IMG/VR virus record: IMGVR_UViG_3300048548_000571
Coordinates: 1 to 60,552 of that record
From: a virus
Strand: one strand, 5' to 3'
DNA length: 60,552 nt
In this document: in pieces, positions 1 through 7,953 of the stretch
Layout: every line of letters begins with the position of its first letter
How positions within the stretch are numbered: the first letter of the stretch is position 1
The notes under the pieces: model-generated
What the model was told of the DNA's origin: nothing
The model's database searches: none
The model's input: the letters and a program-made list of their open reading frames with translations, nothing else
Made by a program: the position numbers and the translations under genes

Positions 1-890
1 CCTTCATAGTGTTGTCTCAAGAATTCTACAGCACCAAGAGATAAACCGTCGTCTGCACAGTGGGGTCCGATAACCAGATTAGGAAATTCATTTCTCAATT
101 TGGTGTTGATAATAGTATTTTGTGCAATACCACCAGAATAGTATACGACATCACTCTTTTCGCAATACTTTGTAAAGTGTTTCACATACAAATCTTCGGT
201 GATTTCGTGAGCAAAGTATATCCCTTGATTGATATCTGCATCAGTGTCCATATCAAATGTCCACAGATAATCAAGGAAATGTAAACTCATTCTCTTCTGC
301 TTGAGTTTCACTTTGCGTAGTAAATGATTAGAGGTAGATCCATATTCCTTTTTTGCCATGATCTTACCTGCACGGTCGAGCACATGACCCTCCATGCCCA
401 TCTTACCACCAAGATTTCCTAGGATCTGACCGAAACTAGGCATCTCATCTAGATTATATTGTACTAGTTTCTCACCACCATGCATGATAGTATGTGAGTT
501 CTCATTATCACCATATCCATCAAATACAAATCCATAATCATACTTGTCACCAAGCATGAAGTAACTCAATATGTGTGCATAGTGATGATCTACACGAAAC
601 ACAGGACAATCAAATCCCATGTCTTTAAACATAGGGACATCAAGAATCTCAAATAGTTTGCTACAATCAGTCTTGATGAATGGATGCTTATGTGTATCCA
701 TGACAATAGCGATAGCGTCCACCTTGGTGACACCCCATCGCTTTAATACACTAGTCCACAGATTAAGACTGTTGTGACCATGGTGTTTAGATTGTAAATC
801 ACGCTCTGACTTATAATATCTGACCTTAACACCATCTGTGTATGTGATGTTAGTGTCATGCTCACAGAGTCTTAATCCTATGAAGTTCAT
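1..890 (-). CDS. Carbamoyltransferase (NodU/CmcH type), 3' end cut by window
   Basis: Protein of the O-carbamoyltransferase family, which transfers a carbamoyl group from carbamoyl phosphate, via carbamoyl-adenylate, to a hydroxyl acceptor. The visible 296 codons hold the ASKHA-like N-terminal half: the metal-binding DHHYAH motif at residues 101-106, FDGYGDNENS at 123-132, and a YYSGGIAQN loop near residue 250 matching the family's GGxAxN motif. The C-terminal domain lies beyond position 1. The ATG overlaps the TGA of the upstream gene (ATGA), so translation is probably coupled. Carbamoyltransferases occur in several cyanophages; the acceptor (sugar, nucleobase or virion protein) cannot be told from sequence. 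Nearby dioxygenases suggest a shared modification role, which is inference. Confidence 0.85.
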   Translation of the reverse strand, partial: MNFIGLRLCEHDTNITYTDGVKVRYYKSERDLQSKHHGHNSLNLWTSVLKRWGVTKVDAIAIVMDTHKHPFIKTDCSKLFEILDVPMFKDMGFDCPVFRVDHHYAHILSYFMLGDKYDYGFVFDGYGDNENSHTIMHGGEKLVQYNLDEMPSFGQILGNLGGKMGMEGHVLDRAGKIMAKKEYGSTSNHLLRKVKLKQKRMSLHFLDYLWTFDMDTDADINQGIYFAHEITEDLYVKHFTKYCEKSDVVYYSGGIAQNTIINTKLRNEFPNLVIGPHCADDGLSLGAVEFLRQHYE

Positions 891-1108
891 TCAAACATCG
901 GTCCCCATGTACCACGATCACCAGGTTGTCTGTTCTCTAGTTTATCCATCAGACTGTCAATATCTTTAAGTGATTCAAGTTTGACAATAATCTCACTGAT
1001 AGCATTACAGACCATGGGACGTTCTTGTCGCGCAGCGAATGCTAATGCATTACGCAATGATGCACTCGCCTCGTCAATTGATTCTTCTACTGATTTTGAT
1101 AATGCCAT
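887..1108 (-). CDS. Small hypothetical protein, 73 aa
   Basis: Not recognised. The start is taken as the ATG at 1108, just after the TAA of the preceding gene; the upstream TTG alternative would overlap that gene. The product is mostly helical and acidic, with an Ala-rich stretch (ASASLRNALAFAARQE), and ends in an acidic/Gly tail. Its stop overlaps the carbamoyltransferase start by ATGA. No membrane segment or catalytic motif is visible. Confidence 0.6.
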   Translation of the reverse strand: MALSKSVEESIDEASASLRNALAFAARQERPMVCNAISEIIVKLESLKDIDSLMDKLENRQPGDRGTWGPMFE

Positions 1109-1110
1109 TG

Positions 1111-1620
1111 TTAAATCCAATTTGGTTTGCGTTCTGGTATACGTCTGTAGTTATCACGCACCCATGGTTTGGATGCTATGTACCACTTGTATGCTGTGAA
1201 TGTATCTATGCTAGTGTTATGCTTGTAGACATCAGGCATTGCTCTCACAAATGGTGTGACAGTATCAATACTGCCCTGTGGGAACATATAATATGCATGA
1301 GACAATGTATTATAGCATGAATGTTGCTTATTGAAGCGTAGTGTATACTCACCACACAAACTAATGCCCCATTGTATCAACCACCACGAGTTGTGAATAG
1401 ACTCTGCTGCCCACACTGTGCATGGATGATTACGAAAAGCACCCTTGGCAGTTTTATATGGTGTGCCATCCATCTTTGGTAGTGTACCATAACTATGATA
1501 CCAATCTGATGCAACAATAGAGAGCATTTGACAGCACTCTAGTGGCATCTTGACAATATGTTTGTCAGGTAGGCAAGTAGCACATTCAGCTGGATACTTG
1601 CTCGTTACGAAGATGTTCAT
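1111..1620 (-). CDS. Conserved phage protein with DKHxVKMxxE signature
   Basis: 169-residue protein beginning MNIFVTSKYPAECA followed by LPDKHIVKMPLECCQML (residues 17-33). This belongs to a phage family recognised by a DKHVVKM..E..QML block, a central NHPCTVWAAES segment (about 64-74) and several conserved Trp residues. The family is widespread in tailed phages, and no function is firmly known to me. The clustered His, Lys and Glu could be catalytic, but that is a guess. The gene overlaps the 3' end of the dioxygenase upstream by 35 bp, so they are co-transcribed. Confidence 0.65.
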   Translation of the reverse strand: MNIFVTSKYPAECATCLPDKHIVKMPLECCQMLSIVASDWYHSYGTLPKMDGTPYKTAKGAFRNHPCTVWAAESIHNSWWLIQWGISLCGEYTLRFNKQHSCYNTLSHAYYMFPQGSIDTVTPFVRAMPDVYKHNTSIDTFTAYKWYIASKPWVRDNYRRIPERKPNWI

Positions 1621-2266
1621 CGCCCAGGTATGCCTCCCTGTTGATACGGATGTTGAAACTGAATGTCAGTCTCATCTTGTGTCTGTTTTCAATACCCACT
1701 TTAACATGGTGATTGAGAAATGGTGGGAATAACACAATGTTTCCATCTTCTGCACCCACCATGAATGAATCTTGATAGTATCCCTTGATTTTAGAGTCCT
1801 GATGTGGCCATGGTGGTTGTGTTCTCATCCCACGTTCCATGTTTGTGAACTGTAACTGTCCACGACAGCAATTCTTTGCGAAGTAAATACCAGACCAAAA
1901 TGGATTGATGTTGTAAGGTGACAGGTGATTGTGTATCTCTTGTCCCTGCCCTTCATAGTATGCATTATACCAGAATTGTGTCAATGATATATCTGGTGGT
2001 GCATCGATTGCAACCATCATCTCTTTACAATGTGCTAGTATGTCATTGTGTACCGAAGCAAGCAACTCCATTGACATGTAAGGATCATTGACATTCTCTT
2101 CTACCTGTCCAGGGAATGATGTATTGACTGGTAGAATCCATCCTTTTGGTTTTCTATCGGTTTTAGGAATGTCAGGAAACTCGTGTGTACCGTGTTTCTT
2201 GAATCTACTGAATAATAATGGAGTTGAGAATACAGGTACATGATACACCAACTTCTCATTTATCAT
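1586..2266 (-). CDS. 2OG-Fe(II) dioxygenase family protein
   Basis: 226-residue putative 2-oxoglutarate/Fe(II)-dependent oxygenase, which would couple 2OG decarboxylation to hydroxylation of an unknown substrate. The jelly-roll core shows a first histidine block, IHNHLSPYN (His112/His114), then SGIYF. A GNIVLFPPFLNHHVKV strand carries the distal His (186/187), and Arg199 in NRHKMRLTFSFN is the likely 2OG-carboxylate ligand. No HxD is obvious: the proximal block reads HNH, so the metal triad is uncertain. The ATG overlaps the upstream TGA by ATGA. It is the first of six such proteins in the window. Confidence 0.75.
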   Translation of the reverse strand: MINEKLVYHVPVFSTPLLFSRFKKHGTHEFPDIPKTDRKPKGWILPVNTSFPGQVEENVNDPYMSMELLASVHNDILAHCKEMMVAIDAPPDISLTQFWYNAYYEGQGQEIHNHLSPYNINPFWSGIYFAKNCCRGQLQFTNMERGMRTQPPWPHQDSKIKGYYQDSFMVGAEDGNIVLFPPFLNHHVKVGIENRHKMRLTFSFNIRINREAYLGDEHLRNEQVSS

Positions 2267-2550
2267 AACTTACCACCAACAATAGCGGAACCAACTACTC
2301 TTGTATATTTCTCTAGTGTACCATCTTGTTCACACTTGAGGTGCCAATGTGTCATCGTGATCACACCATCTCTAGTCGCACCAGTGAGCATTGCACGTCC
2401 TTGTTTAGTCATCGTAGAGAACAAACCAAACCTAGTCTCCCAGATGTAGAATACATCATCGATCAGTTCTGCGTGATCAGGTAGTCCTCTCTCCTTACAT
2501 ACAGACAGATCATTCTTCTGTTGTTCAGTCAGATGCTCGCCATTGTCCAT
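2263..2550 (-). CDS. Hypothetical protein, 95 aa
   Basis: Not recognised. The ATG at 2550 is preferred over one 13 codons upstream because AAGGAGA stands about 9 nt before it and it reduces the overlap with the preceding gene. The product (MDNGEHLTEQ... to ...VVGSAIVGGKL) is a mixed alpha/beta soluble protein with a THWHLKCEQDG segment and no membrane segment. Its stop overlaps the next dioxygenase gene. Confidence 0.6.
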   Translation of the reverse strand: MDNGEHLTEQQKNDLSVCKERGLPDHAELIDDVFYIWETRFGLFSTMTKQGRAMLTGATRDGVITMTHWHLKCEQDGTLEKYTRVVGSAIVGGKL

Positions 2551-2722
2551 AACTATTTGTTCTCCTTTGTTGTTGATACTCATCAACAATATCTAAAATA
2601 TGTTGAGAGATTTGTGATGCTGCATCATCATCCCAGTCACTATCATCTAGTGTACGACCCATATTAAACACCTCATGCAGTTTGATGTTGATAGAGTCAA
2701 TTAACAAGTCATGCTTTGTCAT
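2525..2722 (-). CDS. Small hypothetical protein, 65 aa
   Basis: Not recognised. Predicted soluble, helical and acidic in the middle (SDWDDDAASQ), with a basic Gln/Arg-rich C-terminus (EYQQQRRTNSYGQWRASD). It overlaps the next gene's start region by 26 bp, as is common in this compact cluster. The 40-bp gap upstream holds an imperfect stem (AACTTTG/CAAAGTT) without a clear T-run. Confidence 0.55.
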   Translation of the reverse strand: MTKHDLLIDSINIKLHEVFNMGRTLDDSDWDDDAASQISQHILDIVDEYQQQRRTNSYGQWRASD

Positions 2723-2762
2723 AGCAAGTTCTATTAAACTTTGGTATATAGCGATTCAAAGT

Positions 2763-2921
2763 TCATTTATTGAGAGATTGATATACTGCTTCAATATGCA
2801 TGTTACCATGAATATATCCAGCGATAATAATACTAATCACAAACAAAAAACATGCCACTAGACTCAAGACTAGTGGCACTGTAGGATTTTCTATTTCAGA
2901 TTTCGGTGTTTCGTCGCTCAT
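2763..2921 (-). CDS. Small single-pass membrane protein, 52 aa
   Basis: Starts at the ATG at 2921 (MSDETPKSEIENP...) with TTAGGT about 8 nt upstream; a longer version starting eight codons earlier is less likely. One strongly hydrophobic segment, VPLVLSLVACFLFVISIIIAGYI (about residues 16-38), follows an acidic N-terminus and precedes a short polar tail. It is likely an inner or thylakoid membrane protein of unknown function. It overlaps the 3' end of the 59-aa gene upstream by 26 bp. Confidence 0.6.
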   Translation of the reverse strand: MSDETPKSEIENPTVPLVLSLVACFLFVISIIIAGYIHGNMHIEAVYQSLNK

Positions 2922-3075
2922 CGAGATACCTAATAATATCACCACGCCATTCCATCAACTCATTGTAGCATAGTTGCTCATGTGCTGCCTGTCGCAATAC
3001 ATGGTCTGGTTTTAATACAGACTCATAGAATAGATGAAATGCATCAATACGTTTTCTTTGTTTATCGTCGTTCAT
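2896..3075 (-). CDS. Small hypothetical protein, 59 aa
   Basis: A short gene in a stretch otherwise blank. The ATG at 3075 overlaps the TGA of the upstream CP12-like gene (ATGA), and the reading runs 59 codons to a TGA inside the next gene. The product (MNDDKQRKRIDAFHLFYESV...) is a charged helical protein with AHEQLCYNELMEWRGDIIRY in its second half. The tight coupling on both sides supports it as real. Function unknown. Confidence 0.6.
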   Translation of the reverse strand: MNDDKQRKRIDAFHLFYESVLKPDHVLRQAAHEQLCYNELMEWRGDIIRYLDERRNTEI

Positions 3076-3302
3076 TCGTCGAATACCTTACACATAGGGG
3101 AACCAGGGTGATCATCACAGAACTTATCTAATACTTTGTCTTGATGACGTGTTGAGGGATCAGCAATCTTACCTTCTGTCTTTGGATCCCACTCATCGGG
3201 AGAATGTGTCTCGTTACAGTGTAGATCTACCTTGTATTCATTCCACTTATCATTAGGATCATAGAGTGGATCGTTAGGATCGCGTTGGCGTGGTTGTGAC
3301 AT
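3072..3302 (-). CDS. cp12: CP12-like protein, 76 aa
   Basis: The C-terminus FCDDHPGSPMCKVFDE has the CP12 signature: two cysteines eight residues apart in a short acidic hairpin, ending in a V/Y-[F/Y]-D tail. In cyanobacteria, CP12 binds GAPDH and PRK and switches off the Calvin cycle; cyanophages carry copies thought to steer carbon toward the pentose phosphate pathway. The central AWDxVEE core and N-terminal Cys pair of host CP12 are missing here, with only one other Cys (LHCNE). The start is the third-codon ATG at 3302, since AAGGAGC is best spaced from it and the ATG overlaps the upstream TAA. The assignment rests on the C-terminal motif. Confidence 0.6.
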   Translation of the reverse strand: MSQPRQRDPNDPLYDPNDKWNEYKVDLHCNETHSPDEWDPKTEGKIADPSTRHQDKVLDKFCDDHPGSPMCKVFDE

Positions 3303-3481
3303 TAGCATTGCTCCTTATTGAATAGTTTACGACACTTTTTTACTTCTTTGAGTTCATCTTTAATCATCTGATAAGCATCTTCAGGAGTGATACGTCTTGA
3401 CATTTCCATGGCAATAGTGTATTCAACTCTTGTACCAAAGTGTTTGAGTGCTTCCTCAAATGAGTTTAGCTCTTCGTACAT
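3302..3481 (-). CDS. Small hypothetical protein, 59 aa
   Basis: Short gene found between the CP12-like gene and its upstream neighbour. The ATG at 3481 lies inside the 3' end of the upstream gene, and the stop TAA shares its last base with the ATG of the CP12-like gene (TAATG). The product MYEELNSFEEALKHFGTRVE... is amphipathic and helical, rich in Glu and Lys, with a PEDAYQMIKDELKEVKKC segment. Function unknown. Confidence 0.6.
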   Translation of the reverse strand: MYEELNSFEEALKHFGTRVEYTIAMEMSRRITPEDAYQMIKDELKEVKKCRKLFNKEQC

Positions 3482-3780
3482 GCTGCCTCCTTCTCTGCTT
3501 TTGCCTCTTCTGCTTTACGCTTGCGTGACTGCTCGATTACACTGAAGTCAAGACTACCAGGGTAGACAGCATTATAAGTGTCACAGACGTTCTTGAGAGA
3601 GTCCTCACGCTTTTTAGACTGCAAACCACGGGCACGTAGTTCCTGACGTGTTGGAATGGCACTGTGAGGTGCTTGAGCACGAAAGAAAGGAGCGAGGCAT
3701 GCAGCATCATGGATGTTGAGCGCAGAACGGTCGGGCAATGAACCTTGCATTATGTAGGTGGTGATCAACTGATTAATCAT
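3466..3780 (-). CDS. Hypothetical protein, about 104 aa
   Basis: Not recognised. The start is uncertain: the ATG at 3780 (MINQLITTYIMQGS...) is chosen, but a TTG at 3804 directly after the upstream stop would add eight residues and make the N-terminus more hydrophobic. The C-terminal third is a highly charged helix (SRKRKAEEAKAEKEAACTKS). There is no clear domain. Confidence 0.5.
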   Translation of the reverse strand: MINQLITTYIMQGSLPDRSALNIHDAACLAPFFRAQAPHSAIPTRQELRARGLQSKKREDSLKNVCDTYNAVYPGSLDFSVIEQSRKRKAEEAKAEKEAACTKS

Positions 3781-3806
3781 ACACCATGCTGCCAGTCCTG
3801 TCAACC

Positions 3807-4796
3807 CTATGTGGCAGCCGCAACGTCTGGATTCAGAACCTCGATCTCCTTGAACTCTTTATACTTGAATCTGTACACAATAATGTCATCGAGAGTACCA
3901 TCCTTGTAGATATACTCAAAGTCTAACATATACTGCCAAGGATGAAGATATCTCTGGTTGCCAAATATATCTTCACCTCTTACAAGTGGTGTAGTCTCAT
4001 CATCCATTCCTGGCAGCAATGAGTACACGTACTTTGCTTGATCTACAGTCAATAACTCTGCGCGGATCAGTGCCTCAATATGTTTGTCCGAGACCTGATC
4101 ATAACCAACGTGGATCTTCTTATCAATTCTAGTTTTGATTGTGAATGGATTAAATCTACCTCTAAATTCGCTGACCCACTCTGTATATGCACATCCAATC
4201 ACAATGTTTAGACTTTCTTCTCCAAAGAAATAATCAGGTTTAGACCAATTCTTCAATCCAAACAAGTATGATTCCATCTTAACAGCATCTCCATGTGCTG
4301 ATAGATCTAGTAATGAAGTACAATGAATACCAAGATGAGTAGGTACACCCTCAACATCGTGCTTAAATCCTACAAATGTGGGACGCAAATCAGCGGCAGA
4401 ACTACCAATACTCTCATACATCTCATTATATTGTTTGATTAGATGAGTAGATCTGGTTTGCTCTTTGAAATACTTTATGCTGCTGTTGAAATAGTTTAAC
4501 CCCAAGTCTCCTACAGGTCTTATAAACCTACTAGTGTATCCAAGATGTGTGTCACCATTGTAATCAACAGTGAGTTTCTTCAACTCATTTCTAGCAGGTT
4601 CGTGATATTCTTTCAGGAAAGGAGTAAAGTCCAGAGCAGCATTGAGTCTTTCCTTGACAGGACTAGACAATTCTGGTTCATATCTCTCTTGCACCAAACC
4701 AGTATACAACCACGGCATGGTTGCAGAAGAACAGATATGTTCTTGACGGAAGATACTATACTTCTCTACTTCAGTGTAGCGATCAGAAAATATCAT
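3807..4796 (-). CDS. Hypothetical protein, 329 aa
   Basis: A full-length, well-formed gene whose product I do not recognise. It is a soluble, aromatic-rich alpha/beta protein (MIFSDRYTEVEKYSIFRQEH...), with segments such as HLGYTSRFIRPVGDLGLNYF (about 84-103) and a C-terminal FKYKEFKEIEVLNPD. No signal peptide, membrane helix or P-loop is visible. The ATG overlaps the stop of the gene upstream (ATGA). Its place among dioxygenases next to the tail fibre region suggests an accessory or host-interaction role, which is inference only. Confidence 0.6.
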   Translation of the reverse strand: MIFSDRYTEVEKYSIFRQEHICSSATMPWLYTGLVQERYEPELSSPVKERLNAALDFTPFLKEYHEPARNELKKLTVDYNGDTHLGYTSRFIRPVGDLGLNYFNSSIKYFKEQTRSTHLIKQYNEMYESIGSSAADLRPTFVGFKHDVEGVPTHLGIHCTSLLDLSAHGDAVKMESYLFGLKNWSKPDYFFGEESLNIVIGCAYTEWVSEFRGRFNPFTIKTRIDKKIHVGYDQVSDKHIEALIRAELLTVDQAKYVYSLLPGMDDETTPLVRGEDIFGNQRYLHPWQYMLDFEYIYKDGTLDDIIVYRFKYKEFKEIEVLNPDVAAAT

Positions 4797-5143
4797 TCGT
4801 TTGATTCGATAATTTGTCCTAGCTCATTGTATAATGCATAGAAAATATATTGTGATGGTTCAGTACACGTTGCTTGAGACTCTGGGAAACTATCCTCCAA
4901 GAAGTCTACAACACCATCCAATGACTCTAACTCAATTAGATTATATTCAGACAGATCCATTTGAGTCCACAGATCCAATGGCAGAATGCCTTTGTAAATC
5001 TCTCTAGACTCATTGATCTTTGCTACATCGTCAGTATTGTTCCAACCATATGCTCTGATGTAGATCATAGGTACACCACGCAGGGCAACATGCCTACCAA
5101 TACTGGTAGAGAGATCATAAATTTGATAGTTCTGGTTAATCAT
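4793..5143 (-). CDS. Hypothetical protein, 116 aa
   Basis: Not recognised. Acidic protein with a GVPMIYIRAYGWNNTDDVAK block (residues 23-42) and an acidic C-terminal half (LDGVVDFLEDSFPESQ). It is coupled by ATGA overlaps both to the dioxygenase upstream and to the 329-aa gene downstream, so all three are one transcriptional unit. Confidence 0.55.
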   Translation of the reverse strand: MINQNYQIYDLSTSIGRHVALRGVPMIYIRAYGWNNTDDVAKINESREIYKGILPLDLWTQMDLSEYNLIELESLDGVVDFLEDSFPESQATCTEPSQYIFYALYNELGQIIESNE

Positions 5144-5658
5144 TTAGATAATTTCCATGCGATTGTGACTCTCAAACCTTTGTACGCTCTATTTACTTCT
5201 GTTGATGAGTGGTATACAGAACCAGGGAAATACACTGCTCTGTTAGGTCTTGGGAAGACAACAGTTAGCATCCCATCACCATCATAGAATTGTGTACCAC
5301 CACTCCAGTTTTCATTCCACTTCATGTTAGCATAGAATAGAAATGTTCTGCCATTCTCCTCATATGAGTCTTGATGGAGGGTTCCAGGTTGACCATATGT
5401 GGCACCATTGGCATACACACGTTCTAGTTTTAAAGAGTCATCTCCTACAGTTTGTCTTATCTTATTTAGAAGATAGTCGTAGAAGAATGGATCCTTGCTG
5501 AAGTCAATATACCAAAATGGAGTCATGTACATCCTACGAGGATCCTGATCATTAAGTGACCCAGATCCATAGTTCCAGTTGACTATCTTTGGTTGTAGGA
5601 TATCATTCTCTTCAGGAGTCAACCAGTCTTCATACTTAATCAGATCGTCCATACTCAC
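5140..5658 (-). CDS. 2OG-Fe(II) dioxygenase
   Basis: 172-residue protein with the jelly-roll oxygenase triad in order: HQD (His95, Asp97) in PGTLHQDSYEENGRTFLFY, the distal His150 in AVYFPGSVYHSSTEV, and an Arg (R163, GLRVTIAW) for 2OG binding. GGTQFYDGDG after the first metal motif resembles the GGE/TxF turn of prolyl-hydroxylase-like proteins. The substrate is unknown. The gene overlaps a second dioxygenase gene upstream by 23 bp, so the two are translated together. Its size is near the minimum for a single double-stranded beta-helix domain. Confidence 0.8.
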   Translation of the reverse strand: MSMDDLIKYEDWLTPEENDILQPKIVNWNYGSGSLNDQDPRRMYMTPFWYIDFSKDPFFYDYLLNKIRQTVGDDSLKLERVYANGATYGQPGTLHQDSYEENGRTFLFYANMKWNENWSGGTQFYDGDGMLTVVFPRPNRAVYFPGSVYHSSTEVNRAYKGLRVTIAWKLSK

Positions 5659-6316
5659 GTAACATTTGATATCTAAAATTATTCAGTCTTTTTCCAATTG
5701 CGATAAACTCTAGATCTTCCTCGTTATTATCATAAAGTGGGCACAGATCTCTCAAGATATCATTACACGTCAGAGAATAATCAATACAAAAATTGCGATG
5801 AAAACTATCTTTGATCTCTGTCTCCATCCACCCTAGCATAACTTTACGCTCACCTTTTGTGACAGGTGCAACTCTATGCTGTAAGTTGGAGTCGTAGATA
5901 ATAAACTTACCCTTCTCTGGTTTAGTAACCACCTCAACATTTCCTACCTTGATAATCAACTCACCACCTTCAAAGTCATCATTAAGATAGACAGTATAGT
6001 TTAAGTTCGGATATAACTTCCTGATAGGATAGTTATCATTGTGGTATCCATACTCATCTCCCTCTTTATACCAAGAGAATAGAGGCACAGAGTGTTTAGT
6101 GGCGAGAAATATATTGTTCAGGATTTTACTTTTCATGATATATGGTTTTACCGCAGAACAATAGTTTAACCAGATATTGTTCTCGTCCATCTGCATATTC
6201 TTTTTTATCTTTTCTGGGTTAGTATTGTTTCCACTGTGGAACCACTCTTCACTCCAATCTTTACCAATGTAATCAATGATTTCATTAGGTATAATGTCAC
6301 TCTTCTCCCAAAGCAT
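5636..6316 (-). CDS. 2OG-Fe(II) dioxygenase, PKHD/prolyl-hydroxylase-like
   Basis: 226 residues. The catalytic core has HND (His92, Asp94) in YGYHNDNYP, the strand NYTVYLNDDFEGGELII, distal His147 (SNLQHRVAPVTKGERKVMLGW) and Arg157. This matches the prolyl 4-hydroxylase/PiuC-like branch of Fe(II)/2OG oxygenases. A C-terminal helical extension of about 55 residues (FCIDYSLTCNDILRDLCPLY...) follows the core. It overlaps the tail-assembly-like gene upstream by 20 bp. The substrate cannot be inferred; virion proteins or host factors are possible. Confidence 0.85.
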   Translation of the reverse strand: MLWEKSDIIPNEIIDYIGKDWSEEWFHSGNNTNPEKIKKNMQMDENNIWLNYCSAVKPYIMKSKILNNIFLATKHSVPLFSWYKEGDEYGYHNDNYPIRKLYPNLNYTVYLNDDFEGGELIIKVGNVEVVTKPEKGKFIIYDSNLQHRVAPVTKGERKVMLGWMETEIKDSFHRNFCIDYSLTCNDILRDLCPLYDNNEEDLEFIAIGKRLNNFRYQMLREYGRSD

Positions 6317-7274
6317 CTATCTCTTCCTGTGTGTATAATGTAGTGTAATCGATACCGTTTTCAACAAACTCCTCACATCTCATCATCTGCATGATTTCTT
6401 TGGTCAGATCAGCAACAACACGTCGTGACTTATTCCATTTAGCAGATAGTTCACTGATGTTAGTGATTCTACTCAAGATCAAGTCTGTTGATGCATCAGT
6501 GTCTCTCTTCACAAAGCAATCATCTGTGTCTAGATATCCAGTCAAACTCTTATCATCGTTGACTCTATCTGGAAACTGCGTGGCGAACATCTTTGGATCC
6601 ATTGGCCACTTGATTTCATCAATACCCTTAAACCACTCAATGTCAAAGTTTTCCATACCCATTGCTTGAATAGAATCCCAAGAAAAGTATTCTTTACCAG
6701 AGTTTCTAACGTTTGCTCTCCATTTGATCCAGTTGTCTTTCTCTCCAGGATAGTTGTCAGTGACATCAGGCAATACACGCCAATCAGTTGCATTTAGCAT
6801 GTTTTGCTTTTCAGCGATTCTCTTTGATAGAGTAGAATCCCAGAAAGCATGCTCTTGAGAGATGGAAGTAATCTTATCATTAATCTGGAATTGATTAACA
6901 ATTCTTTGTGCCTCTAGGAATGCCTCAAGATTATTCTTTAGCTCGACAACATCATCTACTGTGAATGCTTTAAACACATAAGATTGGAAGTAACTCTCTT
7001 TTGTGGTGAAGTTATACTTCTGCTTTCTTCTCTGTACATTTGCTGTACCATCATTATAGAGGACGACGTACTCGATAGTGTCAGTTTCAGTATGCCACTT
7101 CTCACCAAGAACTTCCGTCTTGAATCTCTCTACCAGATCTGGTTTGAGTTTGTAAGAGGGAGCACCCACTTGTCCCGTAAGTTTGTTGGTAACATTAATA
7201 CCAGTCTCTACAACGAAGTTGGAGATGAAATCCATTTCGTAGATTGCTCTTCTTACGAATTTTTCTTCTGCCAT
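6297..7274 (-). CDS. Protein with phage tail-assembly-chaperone-like segment
   Basis: 325 residues. The block NMLNATDWRVLPD (about 158-170), followed by KDNWIKWRANVRN (179-191), matches the pattern of the Phage_tail_APC family (LLxxTDWxxLPDxP...AWxxYRQALR), often found next to tail fibre genes as a fibre assembly chaperone. The flanking regions are unfamiliar: an N-terminal alpha/beta part with a YVVLYNDGTANVQRRKQKY strand pair, and a C-terminal helical part. Its position directly after the fibre cluster fits a fibre assembly role; the domain call is by eye. Confidence 0.55.
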   Translation of the reverse strand: MAEEKFVRRAIYEMDFISNFVVETGINVTNKLTGQVGAPSYKLKPDLVERFKTEVLGEKWHTETDTIEYVVLYNDGTANVQRRKQKYNFTTKESYFQSYVFKAFTVDDVVELKNNLEAFLEAQRIVNQFQINDKITSISQEHAFWDSTLSKRIAEKQNMLNATDWRVLPDVTDNYPGEKDNWIKWRANVRNSGKEYFSWDSIQAMGMENFDIEWFKGIDEIKWPMDPKMFATQFPDRVNDDKSLTGYLDTDDCFVKRDTDASTDLILSRITNISELSAKWNKSRRVVADLTKEIMQMMRCEEFVENGIDYTTLYTQEEIDALGEE

Positions 7275-7279
7275 GGGTA

Positions 7280-7951
7280 TTAATGGGTGAGTGGCGATGG
7301 GGTTTTAATATACCATCCAGTTACAATGTATTTATTGTCTTCGCCCATAACCATGTTGCCCTTATGGACATGAGTCATGCATGCTGGGAATAATACAACT
7401 GTTCCTTGGGTTGGTCTAATTCTTCTTTTCTGGAATCTGAACTCGGTCTCTCCACCCTCTTCAATATCATTCAAGTAGATCATCCACGTAACTTCACGTT
7501 GAGAGTATTCGTGTGATGCATTTTCATAATGCCACAGGTGATAACCACCACCAGATGGTGTTCTTTGAAATTTGATATCAGTAGATACCATTGTCATTCC
7601 TTTCAACTGGTCAAACTCATCCATGTAATGCATCATACATGACTTCAGGAATTGATTGATCTGTGCTGATCTATCAGAAGCATGATAGTTCACCATAAAT
7701 GATGCATCATGTCTGTTGCCCTTGCCTTTGTACTGCGATCCACCATCGGAAACGCCATACAAACTTTGTGGAGTACCTACTGCTAATGCAGCACTATTTT
7801 CATCCAGAACATCATTTCCATACTTAATCATTTCTTCACAGAAAGGTTTGGGTACAAATCCTTCCCAGACACCAATGAAATCTTGAAAGTCAGATCTCGT
7901 CGCTGCCTTATTCCTCATCAACTCAAGAGGACGATACGGTGCTAATCCCAT
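7280..7951 (-). CDS. 2OG-Fe(II) dioxygenase, prolyl-hydroxylase-like, HxE type
   Basis: 223 residues. The C-terminal half is the oxygenase: GGGYHLWHYEN (His141, Glu143), TWMIYLNDIEEGGETEF (155-171), VVLFPACMTHVHKGN (His194/196) and KYIVTGWY. The usual HxD is HYE here. The paralogous protein at 30.9 kb has HTE at the same place, so a Glu ligand seems normal for this branch. The N-terminal 110 residues hold an all-helical capping region. It lies between the tail chaperone-like gene and the first large fibre gene, with only a 2-bp gap to the latter. Confidence 0.85.
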   Translation of the reverse strand: MGLAPYRPLELMRNKAATRSDFQDFIGVWEGFVPKPFCEEMIKYGNDVLDENSAALAVGTPQSLYGVSDGGSQYKGKGNRHDASFMVNYHASDRSAQINQFLKSCMMHYMDEFDQLKGMTMVSTDIKFQRTPSGGGYHLWHYENASHEYSQREVTWMIYLNDIEEGGETEFRFQKRRIRPTQGTVVLFPACMTHVHKGNMVMGEDNKYIVTGWYIKTPSPLTH

Positions 7952-7953
7952 AA

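Noticed and set aside
2737-2763. Stem AACTTTG/CAAAGTT between the 65-aa and membrane genes
   Set aside because: 13-nt loop and no T-run; too weak to call a terminator.
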